Positions 28,794 through 38,363 of a stretch of DNA of 62,187 nucleotides are shown here, piece by piece (position 1 is the stretch's first letter; every line of letters starts with the position of its first letter). Source of the DNA: Paracoccaceae bacterium (GTDB lineage Bacteria; Pseudomonadota; Alphaproteobacteria; Rhodobacterales; Rhodobacteraceae); NCBI GenBank assembly GCA_029246285.1, contig JAQWNW010000034.1:1-62187 (forward strand), read 5' to 3'. The notes beneath the pieces are model-generated. The model had not been told where the DNA came from, ran no database searches, and was given only the letters and a program-made list of their open reading frames with translations. The position numbers were made by a program, and so were the translations under genes.

Positions 28794-29165
28794 ATGAATA
28801 TCAAACTAGTTTTTAGAATACAGGCAATCTTAAATTTGTTAAATGGAATTGGTGCGCTTGTACTTACAAGAGTTTTTCTGGAAGCTGGAAACTTTCAAGT
28901 TACAGAGGATCTAACTACCTTAGGTCAATTTTTAGCGGTAACTTTAATAATCCTTGGAATTATTGCTTGGAGAATTCCTGATCTTGCTGGCGATTCAATC
29001 AATTCATTTGGAAAACTTTTTGCTATGACTAATGGATTATGGGTTATCATCATAGGGTACCACATTATAAATGGTCAAGCATCCGGTCCAACACCTTATG
29101 TGAACATTGTGCTTATTGCAATTATGTCGATTTTATTTTTCACTCAAAGTAGTAAGAATGATTAA
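28794..29165 (+). CDS. small four-helix membrane protein
   Basis: 123 residues with four hydrophobic segments (about 8-25, 43-60, 75-92, 101-118). No known family is recognised, but overall length and helix layout resemble the protein at 3892-4281. A GACAGGATAAT site precedes the ATG. Function cannot be given. Confidence 0.7.
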   Translation: MNIKLVFRIQAILNLLNGIGALVLTRVFLEAGNFQVTEDLTTLGQFLAVTLIILGIIAWRIPDLAGDSINSFGKLFAMTNGLWVIIIGYHIINGQASGPTPYVNIVLIAIMSILFFTQSSKND

Positions 29166-29273
29166 TACTATTCAAGATCAGTAGGCGATGTCTATCCATT
29201 TTGAATTAGATATTTTAAATTTGAAAAGTCGTCGTTAACATAATACTATTTAAAGGCTTTTGTAGGGGATGAT

Positions 29274-30065
29274 ATGTCTGATAAACTTTTACACCGCAAA
29301 GACACGAATGCGATAACAACACTAACTTTGAACAGTCCCAATTCTTTAAATGCTCTCTCAAATGATATGCTAGATCAATTACAAACTGAATTAGATTCTG
29401 TAAAACGAAATTCAAATATAAGGGTTATTATCATTAATGGATCTGGTAAAGCCTTCTGCGCAGGTCATGATTTAAAAGAAATGACTTTAAGTAGGCAAGA
29501 TAAGGATGGAGGAAAAGCAGCTTTCAAAGCACTTTTTGATAAATGTTCGAAAATGATGCAAACAATTTCCACTCTCCCGCAGCCCGTCATTGCCGAAGTC
29601 CACGGAATAGCTACTGCTGCTGGATGCCAACTTGTAGCATCTTGCGATTTAGCAGTAGCGGATGAAGATACTAAATTTGGTGTAAACGGTGTTAATATTG
29701 GTTTATTTTGCTCAACCCCAATGGTAGCTCTATCGAGAAATATTCCTCGAAAAAAAGTTTTTGAAATGCTTACAACCGGTGAATTTATAAACTCTAAAAC
29801 AGCTTTTGCCTTAGGATTAATTAATAAAATAGCTTCCTCATCTCAATTAAACACTGAGACTTTAAAATTAGCACAAAAAATTGAGAGTAAATTGGGGTCT
29901 GCGGTAAAAATTGGTAAAGAAGCTTTTTATAAACAAATAGAAATGCCTCTAGAGCAAGCTTATCAGTATACTGGAGATGTAATGGTAGAAAATATGTTGC
30001 ATAGAGATACTGAAGAAGGTGTTTCCGCCTTTATAGAGAAGCGTGACCCCAAATGGGAGCAATAA
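29274..30065 (+). CDS. enoyl-CoA hydratase/isomerase family protein
   Basis: 263 residues of the crotonase fold. Seen are LNSPNSLNALSNDMLDQL, the oxyanion-hole segment AFCAGHDLKEM (about 61-71) and GIATAAGCQLVASCDLAVA (about 111-129). At the second catalytic position of crotonase the sequence is CDLAVADEDTKFGVNGVNIG, so one of the two usual Glu residues may be absent, as in ECHDC3-like proteins. Substrate unknown. It is convergent with the M32 peptidase, whose end is 3 bp away. Confidence 0.85.
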   Translation: MSDKLLHRKDTNAITTLTLNSPNSLNALSNDMLDQLQTELDSVKRNSNIRVIIINGSGKAFCAGHDLKEMTLSRQDKDGGKAAFKALFDKCSKMMQTISTLPQPVIAEVHGIATAAGCQLVASCDLAVADEDTKFGVNGVNIGLFCSTPMVALSRNIPRKKVFEMLTTGEFINSKTAFALGLINKIASSSQLNTETLKLAQKIESKLGSAVKIGKEAFYKQIEMPLEQAYQYTGDVMVENMLHRDTEEGVSAFIEKRDPKWEQ

Positions 30066-30067
30066 CG

Positions 30068-31537
30068 TTAAGAGTTTATATCACCAAATTTTTCTTCGAG
30101 ATATTGCAACAAAGGCTCTTCATCAGGTTGTCCTCCGATCGCATGAGAAATCGTAGCCTCAGGTGTTCTTAATCCTCCATATTTTTGGACATTCTCTTTC
30201 AGCCAGTCTATTGCATCACTAACATTTCCATACTCAAAAGCGTTATCAAGATTGGGCAAATCTGCTCTCATGGCTTTATGTAAGCAACCAGCATAAATAT
30301 TTCCAAGACTGTAGGTGGGAAAATATCCAAATAAGCCTACAGACCAATGAACATCCTGAAGCACCCCATTGGAAGCACTATCAACAGGAAATCCAAAATC
30401 ACGTAGAAACGCTTCGTTCCATGCCGCTTCTAAATCTTCAGCTCTCAGATCATCATTAATTAATGCTTTTTCAAGCTCAAACCGAAGCATAATATGTAAA
30501 TTATATTGAACTTCATCTGCCTCTGTCCTGATAAATCCATTTCGAATTCCATTCACACATTTATAAAAATCATCCGCATTTTTTATTCCAAAGTCACCAA
30601 ATAAACCAAGCATTTCCCTATGCAAAAATTTAGTGAATGCTCGGCTTCTACCTATCTGATTTTCATAAATCCTAGATTGACTTTCATGAACTCCCATTGA
30701 GACCCCGGAACCTAAGGGAGTGAATAAAAAATCTTTGTTAATATTTTGTTCATAAGTGGCATGTCCAACTTCATGAATAGTCGAATAAAGGCAATTAAAG
30801 GGATCATTTTCTGATACTCTAGTTGTAATACGAACATCATTGCCAGATCCTGAAGAAAAGGGATGAACAGCTAAATCTAAACGACCTCGGTCAAAATCAT
30901 ATCCGAATGCCAAGGCTAACTTTCTTGATAATTGTAACTGTATTTTCTTGGGAAACCGCCCAATTACTTCTGGCACTTCATCTGAGATTAAAGCTTTTTC
31001 TCTAATCTCAATTAACCTGGGACGCATTCTATTAAAAATACTTTCTAAATCTTGCGAATTCATTTCTGGTTCAAAATCATTCAATAAACTATCGTATAAC
31101 GTAGTAGAGGAAAGCATCCGTGCCTCTTGTCTTTTTAAATTTAATACCTCTTTAAGTATCGGTAAAAACATTGAAAAATCATCTTTTGATCTTGCTTCAG
31201 CCCAAACGCCTTGGCTTTTTGAGGTTGTAATTGCCAGATAAGAAGCAAAATCTATTGGAATTTTTAAGGCTCGATTATAATCTCTTCTAATATACCTAAC
31301 TTGAGAAGATTCAAACTCTGTTAAATTTTCAGAGTCAATTGACTCTAGCCACTCTCCAATTCTAGGATCTATTTTTCTCTCATGTAGAGTAGCACTTAAA
31401 TGACCCATCCATTGAGCTCTTTGCTCAATAGAACCTTTTGGCATCATAGTTTCTTGATCCCAACCCAAAAATCCATTTATCTGACTCAGGGCTGTAGTTT
31501 GTTTAACGAAATCAAAAAGTTTAAGTAAATTTGTCAT
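30068..31537 (-). CDS. M32 family carboxypeptidase (Taq-type)
   Basis: 489 residues, normal length. A metal carboxypeptidase with broad specificity for C-terminal residues. The zinc-binding HEVGH is at 255-259 (STIHEVGHATYEQN). Other family motifs are HPFSSGSGNDVRITTR, GVHESQSRIYENQ and the C-terminal GLFGYFPTYSLGN. There is no signal peptide, so it is cytoplasmic. It is followed after 10 bp on the same strand by ctaA in transcription order reversed (ctaA is upstream), suggesting joint transcription. Confidence 0.93.
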   Translation of the reverse strand: MTNLLKLFDFVKQTTALSQINGFLGWDQETMMPKGSIEQRAQWMGHLSATLHERKIDPRIGEWLESIDSENLTEFESSQVRYIRRDYNRALKIPIDFASYLAITTSKSQGVWAEARSKDDFSMFLPILKEVLNLKRQEARMLSSTTLYDSLLNDFEPEMNSQDLESIFNRMRPRLIEIREKALISDEVPEVIGRFPKKIQLQLSRKLALAFGYDFDRGRLDLAVHPFSSGSGNDVRITTRVSENDPFNCLYSTIHEVGHATYEQNINKDFLFTPLGSGVSMGVHESQSRIYENQIGRSRAFTKFLHREMLGLFGDFGIKNADDFYKCVNGIRNGFIRTEADEVQYNLHIMLRFELEKALINDDLRAEDLEAAWNEAFLRDFGFPVDSASNGVLQDVHWSVGLFGYFPTYSLGNIYAGCLHKAMRADLPNLDNAFEYGNVSDAIDWLKENVQKYGGLRTPEATISHAIGGQPDEEPLLQYLEEKFGDINS

Positions 31538-31547
31538 TTAAATTTCT

Positions 31548-32687
31548 TTACGAAGTTACTGATTGTCTAACTGGAAAATATATCTGGGATCTTAAACATT
31601 GGACTGTAACCATAATCAAAACAGCTCCGAACTGATGTAAGAGAGCCCACCCCATTGGAGCGGCATAAAGGATAGTAACAATTCCCATCAACATCTGTAA
31701 AAATATTGTTCCTAAAACTAAATTAGCTAGTCGCGAAGTAAGCGTGAAAGACGACGCCCTACATTTCCACCAAACATAAAATGCGTAAATCATCGTAAGA
31801 TATCCTAAAATTCTATGATTGAATTGAACTAAAGCAGGATTTTCTGTGAAGTTTATGAGGAAGGGACTATAATCAAAACTTTCAGATGGAAATACCTCCC
31901 CATTCATTAGCGGCCAATCAGTATAGCCACGCCCAGCATCTATACCAGCCACAAGGGCGCCAAGTAAAATTTGCGCAAACACCAAACCGAGTAATATGTT
32001 TACCGATAATAATAACTTTCCTTCACGCTCTCTACGAGATCTTAACTTCTCCTGGTCATCTTTATTTGTTTGAAGAATATACCAAGTGATCAAAGAGATA
32101 ATTAAAAAAGCCAGTCCTAAATGTATCGCCAATCTGTACGAAGCAACATCAACCATTCTACCAGTCAAACCCGATGATACCATCCACCAGCCTATAAACC
32201 CTTGAAGGCCTCCCAACACTCCTAAGATTCCTGCCCTTGAAATCCATAATTTATCCAATTTTTTAGAAAAATATAACCAAATAAAACCAACCAACCATAT
32301 GACACCAACAATTCGACCTAATTGTCGATGTCCCCACTCCCACCAATAAATTACTTTAAAATCTTCCAAGCTCATTGATTTATTTTGAATTTGATATTCT
32401 GGTATCATTTTGTATTTATCAAATTCCAGTTGCCACATTTCTAAACCTAGCGGTGGTAAAGCTCCTAAGATTGGCTTCCATTCAGTTATTGAAAGCCCAC
32501 TATCAGTTAAACGAGTTAATCCACCGATAACAATCATCCCTGACACAAACGCAAATAATATTGAAAGCCACATTTTTATTGCTCTTTTTGAACTTGAAGA
32601 ACTAAAACTTACTTCAGTTCCTAGAGAACCATGATCTAAAGGCTTTTCGCTTTCCACTTCTTCAAAAATAGATCTTTTCTCAGTCAT
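31548..32687 (-). CDS. ctaA: heme A synthase CtaA/COX15
   Basis: 379 residues, polytopic with eight expected helices. It oxidises the C8 methyl of heme O to make heme A for cytochrome oxidase. Conserved motifs include VIGGLTRLTDSGLSITEWKP, WEWGHRQLGRIVGVIW, LGGLQGFIGWWMVSSGL, FNHRILGYLTMIY and LLHQFGAVLIM, with the expected paired His residues. The N-terminal 30 residues are a charged extension. Upstream is trmJ, downstream the M32 peptidase, all on the minus strand. Confidence 0.94.
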   Translation of the reverse strand: MTEKRSIFEEVESEKPLDHGSLGTEVSFSSSSSKRAIKMWLSILFAFVSGMIVIGGLTRLTDSGLSITEWKPILGALPPLGLEMWQLEFDKYKMIPEYQIQNKSMSLEDFKVIYWWEWGHRQLGRIVGVIWLVGFIWLYFSKKLDKLWISRAGILGVLGGLQGFIGWWMVSSGLTGRMVDVASYRLAIHLGLAFLIISLITWYILQTNKDDQEKLRSRREREGKLLLSVNILLGLVFAQILLGALVAGIDAGRGYTDWPLMNGEVFPSESFDYSPFLINFTENPALVQFNHRILGYLTMIYAFYVWWKCRASSFTLTSRLANLVLGTIFLQMLMGIVTILYAAPMGWALLHQFGAVLIMVTVQCLRSQIYFPVRQSVTS

Positions 32688-32739
32688 TTAATGCTCCTTA
32701 AAGTATAAAATATCGTGAGATATTAAATAGACAAGCGCG

Positions 32740-33495
32740 TCAATCACGCGCACGTTTATCACGACTCAATGCTTTTCTAATACCATGAAAAATTCGGACA
32801 TCAGAATCGCTTAGCATTAAGTTGGAAAATAACGATTTAAAATGTAATCTCATTGAATCAGATTTTTCCTCTGGCCAAAAAAACCCTTTATTTTCTAAAT
32901 CAGCCTCATATGCGTTAATCAATATATTTACATCACCGCTTTTCGCTAATTTTTGGACATTTTTATTTTTTTTTGGATCTTCGCCACCATTTCTCCATTC
33001 ATACGCATTTAATAATACCGATTGAGCTAAATTAAGAGATGGAAATTTTGGGTTGACAGGTATTGAAATTATTTCTTGAGAAAGTGTAGCATCCTTGTTC
33101 GACAATCCAGCTCGCTCTGGGCCAAAAAGCACCCCTACTCGCTCGCCTTTTTCAATTAAATTTCGGGCCTTTTTCATTGCTTTTTCAGGTGAACTTACTT
33201 CCTTACTTAATCCTCTAATTCTTGCAGTGGTCGAAAAAACATACGTTAGATCAGAAATAGCTTCACTCGTTTTATCAAATATGGACGCCTCATCCAATAA
33301 TCGCCCCGCACCACTAGCCATGACAACCGCTTTTTGATTTGGCCAACCATCTCTTGGCCTAACAATTCGGAGGCGGTCCAATCCAAAATTCCACATAGCT
33401 CTCGCTGAAGCGCCAATATTTTCGCCCATCTGCGGCTCAACAAGTATAATAGTTGGTTGGGGGTAGTTTTTTAAATCATTAATAGTTTTTGCCAT
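32740..33495 (-). CDS. trmJ: TrmJ-like SPOUT tRNA/rRNA methyltransferase
   Basis: 251 residues from the ATG at 33495; an in-frame TTG at 33507 would add four residues and is too close to AAAGAG. The SPOUT fold signs are EPQMGENIGASARAMWNFGL, GVLFGPERAGLSNKD (about 125-139) and the trefoil-knot motif IPVNPKFPSLNLAQSVLLNAYEW. Members add 2'-O-methyl to tRNA wobble position 32, using SAM. The C-terminal extension (about 180-251) is basic and helical. Confidence 0.87.
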   Translation of the reverse strand: MAKTINDLKNYPQPTIILVEPQMGENIGASARAMWNFGLDRLRIVRPRDGWPNQKAVVMASGAGRLLDEASIFDKTSEAISDLTYVFSTTARIRGLSKEVSSPEKAMKKARNLIEKGERVGVLFGPERAGLSNKDATLSQEIISIPVNPKFPSLNLAQSVLLNAYEWRNGGEDPKKNKNVQKLAKSGDVNILINAYEADLENKGFFWPEEKSDSMRLHFKSLFSNLMLSDSDVRIFHGIRKALSRDKRARD

Positions 33496-33517
33496 GAAAT
33501 TGATCAAACTCTTTAAT

Positions 33518-34717
33518 TTATATTTTTTCCATCGTAATTGCTATGCCTTGACCAACTCCTATACACATGGTTGCTAAAGCTTTGTCACCGGCTTTATCAA
33601 GCTGTAGAGCTGCAGTACCCGCAATTCTCGCACCGCTCATGCCTAATGGATGACCAAGTGCGATAGCTCCACCATTCGGATTGACACGTGGATCATGATC
33701 ACTAATTCCTAATAGACGCAAAGAAGCTAATCCCTGTGACGCAAAAGCTTCGTTAATTTCTATCACACTTAAATCTTCATGATTCCAATTCGATATCCCC
33801 AATACTTTTTTTGAGGCAGGAAATGGTCCTATTCCCATTATTTGAGGTTCGACTCCAACTGTCGCGCCAGCCACAATTCTAGCAATGGGGTTTAAATTAT
33901 GGTCTTTAATTGCTTTTTCACTGGCAATTATCAAGCAAGCTGCACCATCGTTGACTCCAGAAGCATTACCCGCTGTTATGCATCCGCCCTTTCTAAATGG
34001 CGTTGGTAATTTAGACAATTTATCCATCGAAGATAATCTTAGATGCTCGTCTTCTTGAAAAATAATATCTTCACTCTTCTTTTGAGGAATGATAACGGGT
34101 GTTATTTCTTTATGAAAACGCTTGTTTTTTTTGGCATTATTTGCCTTTTCTTGACTCCAAAATGCAAACTTATCCTGATCTTCTCTGGTGATTTTAAATT
34201 TTTCCGCTACATTTTCGCCAGTTTCAGGCATACTGTCAGTACCGTAAAGTTCTTTCATTCGGGAATTTACAAATCGCCAACCAATTGTCGTATCAAATAT
34301 TTCATTTTGTCTTGAGAAAGCATTTGACGCTTTAGGCATCACAAAGGGTGCTCGTGACATGCTTTCAACGCCTCCAGCTAAAATTAGATCAGCCTCGCCA
34401 GATTTGACTGCTCGTGCAGCACTAATTACAGCATCCAGGCCGGAACCACATAAACGATTGATAGTCATACCTGGGACTTCGATTGGGACACCTGCTAATA
34501 AAGATGCCATTCGCGCTACATTTCGATTATCTTCTCCAGCTTGATTAGCACAGCCGTAATAAACATCATCAACTTTTGCCCAATCTAAACTTTTATTTCT
34601 TTCCTGTAAGGCCTTAATTGGAATAGCTGCTAAATCATCTGTTCTAACATTAGAGAGAGATCCACCATACCTTCCAATTGCAGTCCTGATATAATCACAA
34701 ATAAAAGCTTCACCCAT
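33518..34717 (-). CDS. pcaF: 3-oxoadipyl-CoA thiolase-like acetyl-CoA acyltransferase
   Basis: 399 residues. The thiolase catalytic Cys is in NRLCGSGLDAV (about 87-97), with the C-terminal NPNGGAIALGHPLGMSGAR and CIGVGQGIA motifs. The subfamily marks of beta-ketoadipyl-CoA thiolase are strong: YIRTAIGRYGG, DDVYYGCANQAGEDNRNVAR and TTIGWRFVN. It would split 3-oxoadipyl-CoA into succinyl-CoA and acetyl-CoA in aromatic or phenylacetate breakdown. No other pca or paa gene is near it; the enzyme may also accept other 3-oxoacyl-CoAs. Confidence 0.86.
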   Translation of the reverse strand: MGEAFICDYIRTAIGRYGGSLSNVRTDDLAAIPIKALQERNKSLDWAKVDDVYYGCANQAGEDNRNVARMASLLAGVPIEVPGMTINRLCGSGLDAVISAARAVKSGEADLILAGGVESMSRAPFVMPKASNAFSRQNEIFDTTIGWRFVNSRMKELYGTDSMPETGENVAEKFKITREDQDKFAFWSQEKANNAKKNKRFHKEITPVIIPQKKSEDIIFQEDEHLRLSSMDKLSKLPTPFRKGGCITAGNASGVNDGAACLIIASEKAIKDHNLNPIARIVAGATVGVEPQIMGIGPFPASKKVLGISNWNHEDLSVIEINEAFASQGLASLRLLGISDHDPRVNPNGGAIALGHPLGMSGARIAGTAALQLDKAGDKALATMCIGVGQGIAITMEKI

Positions 34718-34763
34718 ATTTTGTCTCCAAATTTGCTACTCATTTTCGAGCACTTTATTTAAT

Positions 34764-35630
34764 CTAACATCTTCGCTTTAAAAATTCATGTACAATATTA
34801 ACAATTATTGGTGATAACATTGGCGTTATTTCATGCCCCATACCTGATATAATCCTCAACTCAGAACCTTTTACCAAAGATGAAATCTCCTTACCTTCTT
34901 CGGGCAAAACTAATACGTCATCCTCACCATGAATTACCAGGCAAGGTAAATCAATTAACTTCAAAGCTTCTCTACGATCTCCAAAAGAAAAAATAGCAGA
35001 AAACTGTCTATTGACACCCTCGCTATCTGCACCTCGATCATAAGCCTTTCCAGCTAAATCTCTCACATAATCCTCAGAAACTGGGAATTTAGGATTACCC
35101 CATAAACTATTTTCATATACAGCATTAGAAATATATTCATCCTTGCCGATATGATCCAAAGCAACTTGCTTAATTCGGTTCGAATCCACCAATTTCGCAG
35201 CAGACATTACAATTGTGGCTGAGATCAAACGGTGTGGGTAATTTATTGCCAGTACTTGAGTTATGACACCACCTAGAGACATCCCAAATATATGTGCCTT
35301 TGCAATATCAAGTTCATTCATCAAACCAATAACATCCAAAGCCATATCATCTAAAGAATACGCCGGCATAATTTTTTGACCTGAGTCAATTTTCTTAATT
35401 ATACTTTGCTTGTCATAAGGTACGCCATTAAGTGGGCACCTTGAAGATAACCCAATATCACGGTTATCAAAAATAATTACGCGATAACCTACCTCTACTA
35501 ATCCACTAATGAAATTCTTTGGCCAGTGTATTAATTGACTGCCTAGCCCTCTAATTAACACTAATGCAGGATCAGTATTATCTCCATAATCCTCATACTC
35601 GATATAAATACTATTAACTAAAATTTGCAA
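34764..35630 (-). CDS. alpha/beta-fold hydrolase
   Basis: 288 residues. The triad is visible: nucleophile Ser in GMSLGGVITQ (about 114-123), Asp in HGEDDVLVLP and His in GMGHEITP. The oxyanion segment is LVLIRGLGSQLIHWP. The substrate cannot be inferred; a lactonase or ester hydrolase related to 3-oxoadipate enol-lactonase is possible given the thiolase next to it, but the match is only at superfamily level. Confidence 0.82.
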   Translation of the reverse strand: MQILVNSIYIEYEDYGDNTDPALVLIRGLGSQLIHWPKNFISGLVEVGYRVIIFDNRDIGLSSRCPLNGVPYDKQSIIKKIDSGQKIMPAYSLDDMALDVIGLMNELDIAKAHIFGMSLGGVITQVLAINYPHRLISATIVMSAAKLVDSNRIKQVALDHIGKDEYISNAVYENSLWGNPKFPVSEDYVRDLAGKAYDRGADSEGVNRQFSAIFSFGDRREALKLIDLPCLVIHGEDDVLVLPEEGKEISSLVKGSELRIISGMGHEITPMLSPIIVNIVHEFLKRRC

Positions 35631-35667
35631 AAATTTAATTCCTTAACCAAAGTAAATTATGAATATT

Positions 35668-36576
35668 TTAGCTGATCTGTTTTTCCAAAAGAAATTCATG
35701 AATACATTCAATATGCTTTGCACCAATACCACAACATCCGCCAACAATATTTATTTTTCGATCAATCCATTTTTCTGATGCTTTTGCATAGTCTCTTGGA
35801 GATATCACACCATCAAAAATCCATTCAGGGTTTTTATAGATGCCAGAATGGGCATAAACACCAACATAAGTAGACCAATGCGTTTCAACAAGATCTAGGC
35901 ATTCTGAGATTATATCAACTTCTGTGTGCATAATATTTAATAATGGTATATTTTTTTTATCAAGTTCAATTAAAGCATCTTTCAGAAGTGTATCTGTCAT
36001 GAGTAAACAAATTTCTCCATTATCATTTTTTCGACAACTCAATCCCACCCAAACGGGCAAACCAGAAGTTCGAGCAGCATCCAAAGTTATCAACGTAAAT
36101 TCCAGATCTGACATCATTTCAAGCATGATTAGATCAGCTCCAGAGTCAGCCATTATTTTTGCCTGCTCTGCAATATCATCATATAATTCATTTCTATCAG
36201 GCAAGCCTTCTGGCCATCTCCAATAAGAAATTCCACCTGCTACCAAGACATTGTTTTTATTGGCTAATTTTCTAGCTTCGATAGCTAATTTTACAGCTTT
36301 AGAATTATATTCTTCAAATAAATGATCCTCGCCAGCATCTGTTAAAGCATGTTTGTTAGTAGCAAATGTATTACTGATGATAATTTCCGCCCCACGGTCG
36401 ATGTAATCCAAATGAATTTGTCTAATGATATCTGGATCACTCAAAGCTCCACCACCATTCCAGGCGTTTTTTAATTGTGGCACACCTCTTCTTTCAGCTT
36501 CTGTTCCAGTCGCACCATCAATCAAAATGGTTTCTTCCAACTCAAATCTTTTTATAAATTTTGAATATCTATTCAT
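35668..36576 (-). CDS. homocysteine S-methyltransferase family protein, copy 2
   Basis: 302 residues of the PF02574 barrel. N-terminal DGATGTEAERRG and the C-terminal zinc motif GGCCGIG (Cys281, Cys282) are present. The third zinc ligand of characterised enzymes (BHMT, MmuM) is a Cys in an Asn-Cys motif; here the matching place reads NIMHTEV with Met216-His217. The methyl donor may be a betaine, a sulfonium or none at all. Its start overlaps the end of the paralogue at 36573 (ATGA), so the two are coupled and may form a heteromer. Confidence 0.85.
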   Translation of the reverse strand: MNRYSKFIKRFELEETILIDGATGTEAERRGVPQLKNAWNGGGALSDPDIIRQIHLDYIDRGAEIIISNTFATNKHALTDAGEDHLFEEYNSKAVKLAIEARKLANKNNVLVAGGISYWRWPEGLPDRNELYDDIAEQAKIMADSGADLIMLEMMSDLEFTLITLDAARTSGLPVWVGLSCRKNDNGEICLLMTDTLLKDALIELDKKNIPLLNIMHTEVDIISECLDLVETHWSTYVGVYAHSGIYKNPEWIFDGVISPRDYAKASEKWIDRKINIVGGCCGIGAKHIECIHEFLLEKQIS

Positions 36577-37520
36577 ACTCTACCTTTGAGTTTAGCGATT
36601 TCAGCTATATGTTCAGGACCCACACCACAACATCCTCCAATTATTTGAGCCCCACTGCCAATCCAGGACTCCGCCTCACTGCAATAAAACTCAGGTAAAA
36701 TTTCATCAACAAATTGCCAGTGAGGTTTAATAAAATAACCAGCATTGGGATATGCCCCTACTACTCCAGAATGGCCTTCAGAGATTTCTTTGACTGCTTG
36801 ATTAGTCACTTTTAAATCCGAATGCATAACCAAAATCGGCCCATCATGAATTTGACTACATTCAAGAACTATTTCGCTAAATTTCTTAAATAAAAGAGAA
36901 TTGCTTTTTTCATCGATACTTTCTTGAACCCCGTGCATCAATTCACTACTTGATTGATCAATAGCACAAGAAATAGATAACCAGATTGGAAGATTAACCG
37001 CAGCTGAACTTTCAATAGCTGCTTCTACTATTTCAGGCTCAGAGGCCAGCGTTTCAAGAATTATCAAATCAACACCTTCATCTGCTAAAATCTTTGTTTG
37101 CAGATCGAAACCTGGTCGAAGCTCTGGAACTCCCAATTTACGCCAGCTACCATAGGTGGAGACAGAACCTGCTACTGCCACATTTTTTGCTGAATTATCA
37201 GCAACTTCTCTCGCTAACCTAACTCCAGCCTTGTTCCATTCTTCAATTTTGTCACTTAAATTGGCTTCATTCATAGCCGTTGGAGGCGTAGCGTAGGTGT
37301 TTGCGGTGATTACATCAGCTCCGGCACTTACGTAGCTATCATGAACCTTCATAACTAAATCCGGATTTTCCACCGAGCAGCGTCCACACCATAATGCGCT
37401 ATCCATTGGAGCGCCGATGCGCTCTAATTCACCTCCAGTGCCTCCATCAAGAATGACAATTCCATTGTTGTTTAGGGTATCTTCAATATGACCATACGAC
37501 ACTGTTTTGGTTCCTATCAT
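36573..37520 (-). CDS. homocysteine S-methyltransferase family protein, copy 1
   Basis: 315 residues, paralogous to the next gene downstream. LDGGTGGELERIGAP lies near the N-terminus and GGCCGVGPEH (Cys297, Cys298) near the end. As in its partner, the canonical Asn-Cys ligand is replaced by VMHSDL (Met232-His233), so the Met-His is conserved between both copies. It is the first gene of a minus-strand pair and lies 49 bp downstream of the ferredoxin reductase in transcription order, so it may be part of one unit with it. Confidence 0.85.
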   Translation of the reverse strand: MIGTKTVSYGHIEDTLNNNGIVILDGGTGGELERIGAPMDSALWCGRCSVENPDLVMKVHDSYVSAGADVITANTYATPPTAMNEANLSDKIEEWNKAGVRLAREVADNSAKNVAVAGSVSTYGSWRKLGVPELRPGFDLQTKILADEGVDLIILETLASEPEIVEAAIESSAAVNLPIWLSISCAIDQSSSELMHGVQESIDEKSNSLLFKKFSEIVLECSQIHDGPILVMHSDLKVTNQAVKEISEGHSGVVGAYPNAGYFIKPHWQFVDEILPEFYCSEAESWIGSGAQIIGGCCGVGPEHIAEIAKLKGRV

Positions 37521-37568
37521 TCACTCTTGGAGCACGGTAAAAAGAAATGAATATATGTCAACATGAAT

Positions 37569-38363
37569 TTAATCTACAAACGCTCTTTCTACCACGTAAG
37601 TAGATGGGTTATTATTTGCACCCTCAGTCAACCCAAAGTCTTCAAGAATTGATTTTGTATCCTTCAACATTTCCATAGAACCACAGATCATTCCCCTATC
37701 TTCACAGTTAGAGATTTTTGGTAGATTCAAGTCAGAAAAAATTTTTCCAGACCTGAGAAGATCTGTAATTCTACCTTTTACTTCAAATTTATCCCGTGTC
37801 ACGCTTTGATAATGTTTCAACCGTTTAGAAACTACCTCACCTACCAACGGGTCCTCTTGAGCTAATTTGATTAAATCCTGACCATATTTGAGATCATCAA
37901 CATTTCTACATGAATGACACAAAATAATTGTTTCAAATTTTTCATATGTTTCAGGGTCTCTAATCAAACTAGCAAATGGAGCAATGCCAGTCCCAGTTGA
38001 AAATAGATAGAGCCGTTTACCAGGTAGGAGAGCATCATTAACTAATGTCCCTGTTGGTTTTCGGCGCATAATAATCGTGTCATTTATTTTGATTTTTTGC
38101 AAATGTTGAGTAAGGGGGCCGTCCTCGACTTTAATCGAATAAAATTCTAATTCCTCATCCCAAGAAGGGCTGGCAATTGAATAAGCTCTAAAAATTGGCT
38201 TTTCAGCATTTGGAAGGCCAATCATAACAAACTCACCAGACCTAAATCTAAAACTGGACGGTCTAGAGATTCTAAACTTGAACAATCGATCTGTGTAATG
38301 TTGGACAAAGGTTACTTTTTCACTAAATACTCCAGCAGGAATTTCAAAAACTGGTTCACTCAT
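37569..38363 (-). CDS. fpr: ferredoxin--NADP reductase (Fpr type)
   Basis: 264 residues. The FAD motif RAYSIASP (about 59-66), the NADP region LFSTGTGIAPFASLIRDPE (about 122-140), CGSMEML and the C-terminal YVVERAFVD match bacterial Fpr. It passes electrons between NADPH and ferredoxin or flavodoxin. In this neighbourhood it could supply the Rieske oxygenase at 46.5 kb, although no ferredoxin gene is seen in the window. Confidence 0.9.
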   Translation of the reverse strand: MSEPVFEIPAGVFSEKVTFVQHYTDRLFKFRISRPSSFRFRSGEFVMIGLPNAEKPIFRAYSIASPSWDEELEFYSIKVEDGPLTQHLQKIKINDTIIMRRKPTGTLVNDALLPGKRLYLFSTGTGIAPFASLIRDPETYEKFETIILCHSCRNVDDLKYGQDLIKLAQEDPLVGEVVSKRLKHYQSVTRDKFEVKGRITDLLRSGKIFSDLNLPKISNCEDRGMICGSMEMLKDTKSILEDFGLTEGANNNPSTYVVERAFVD

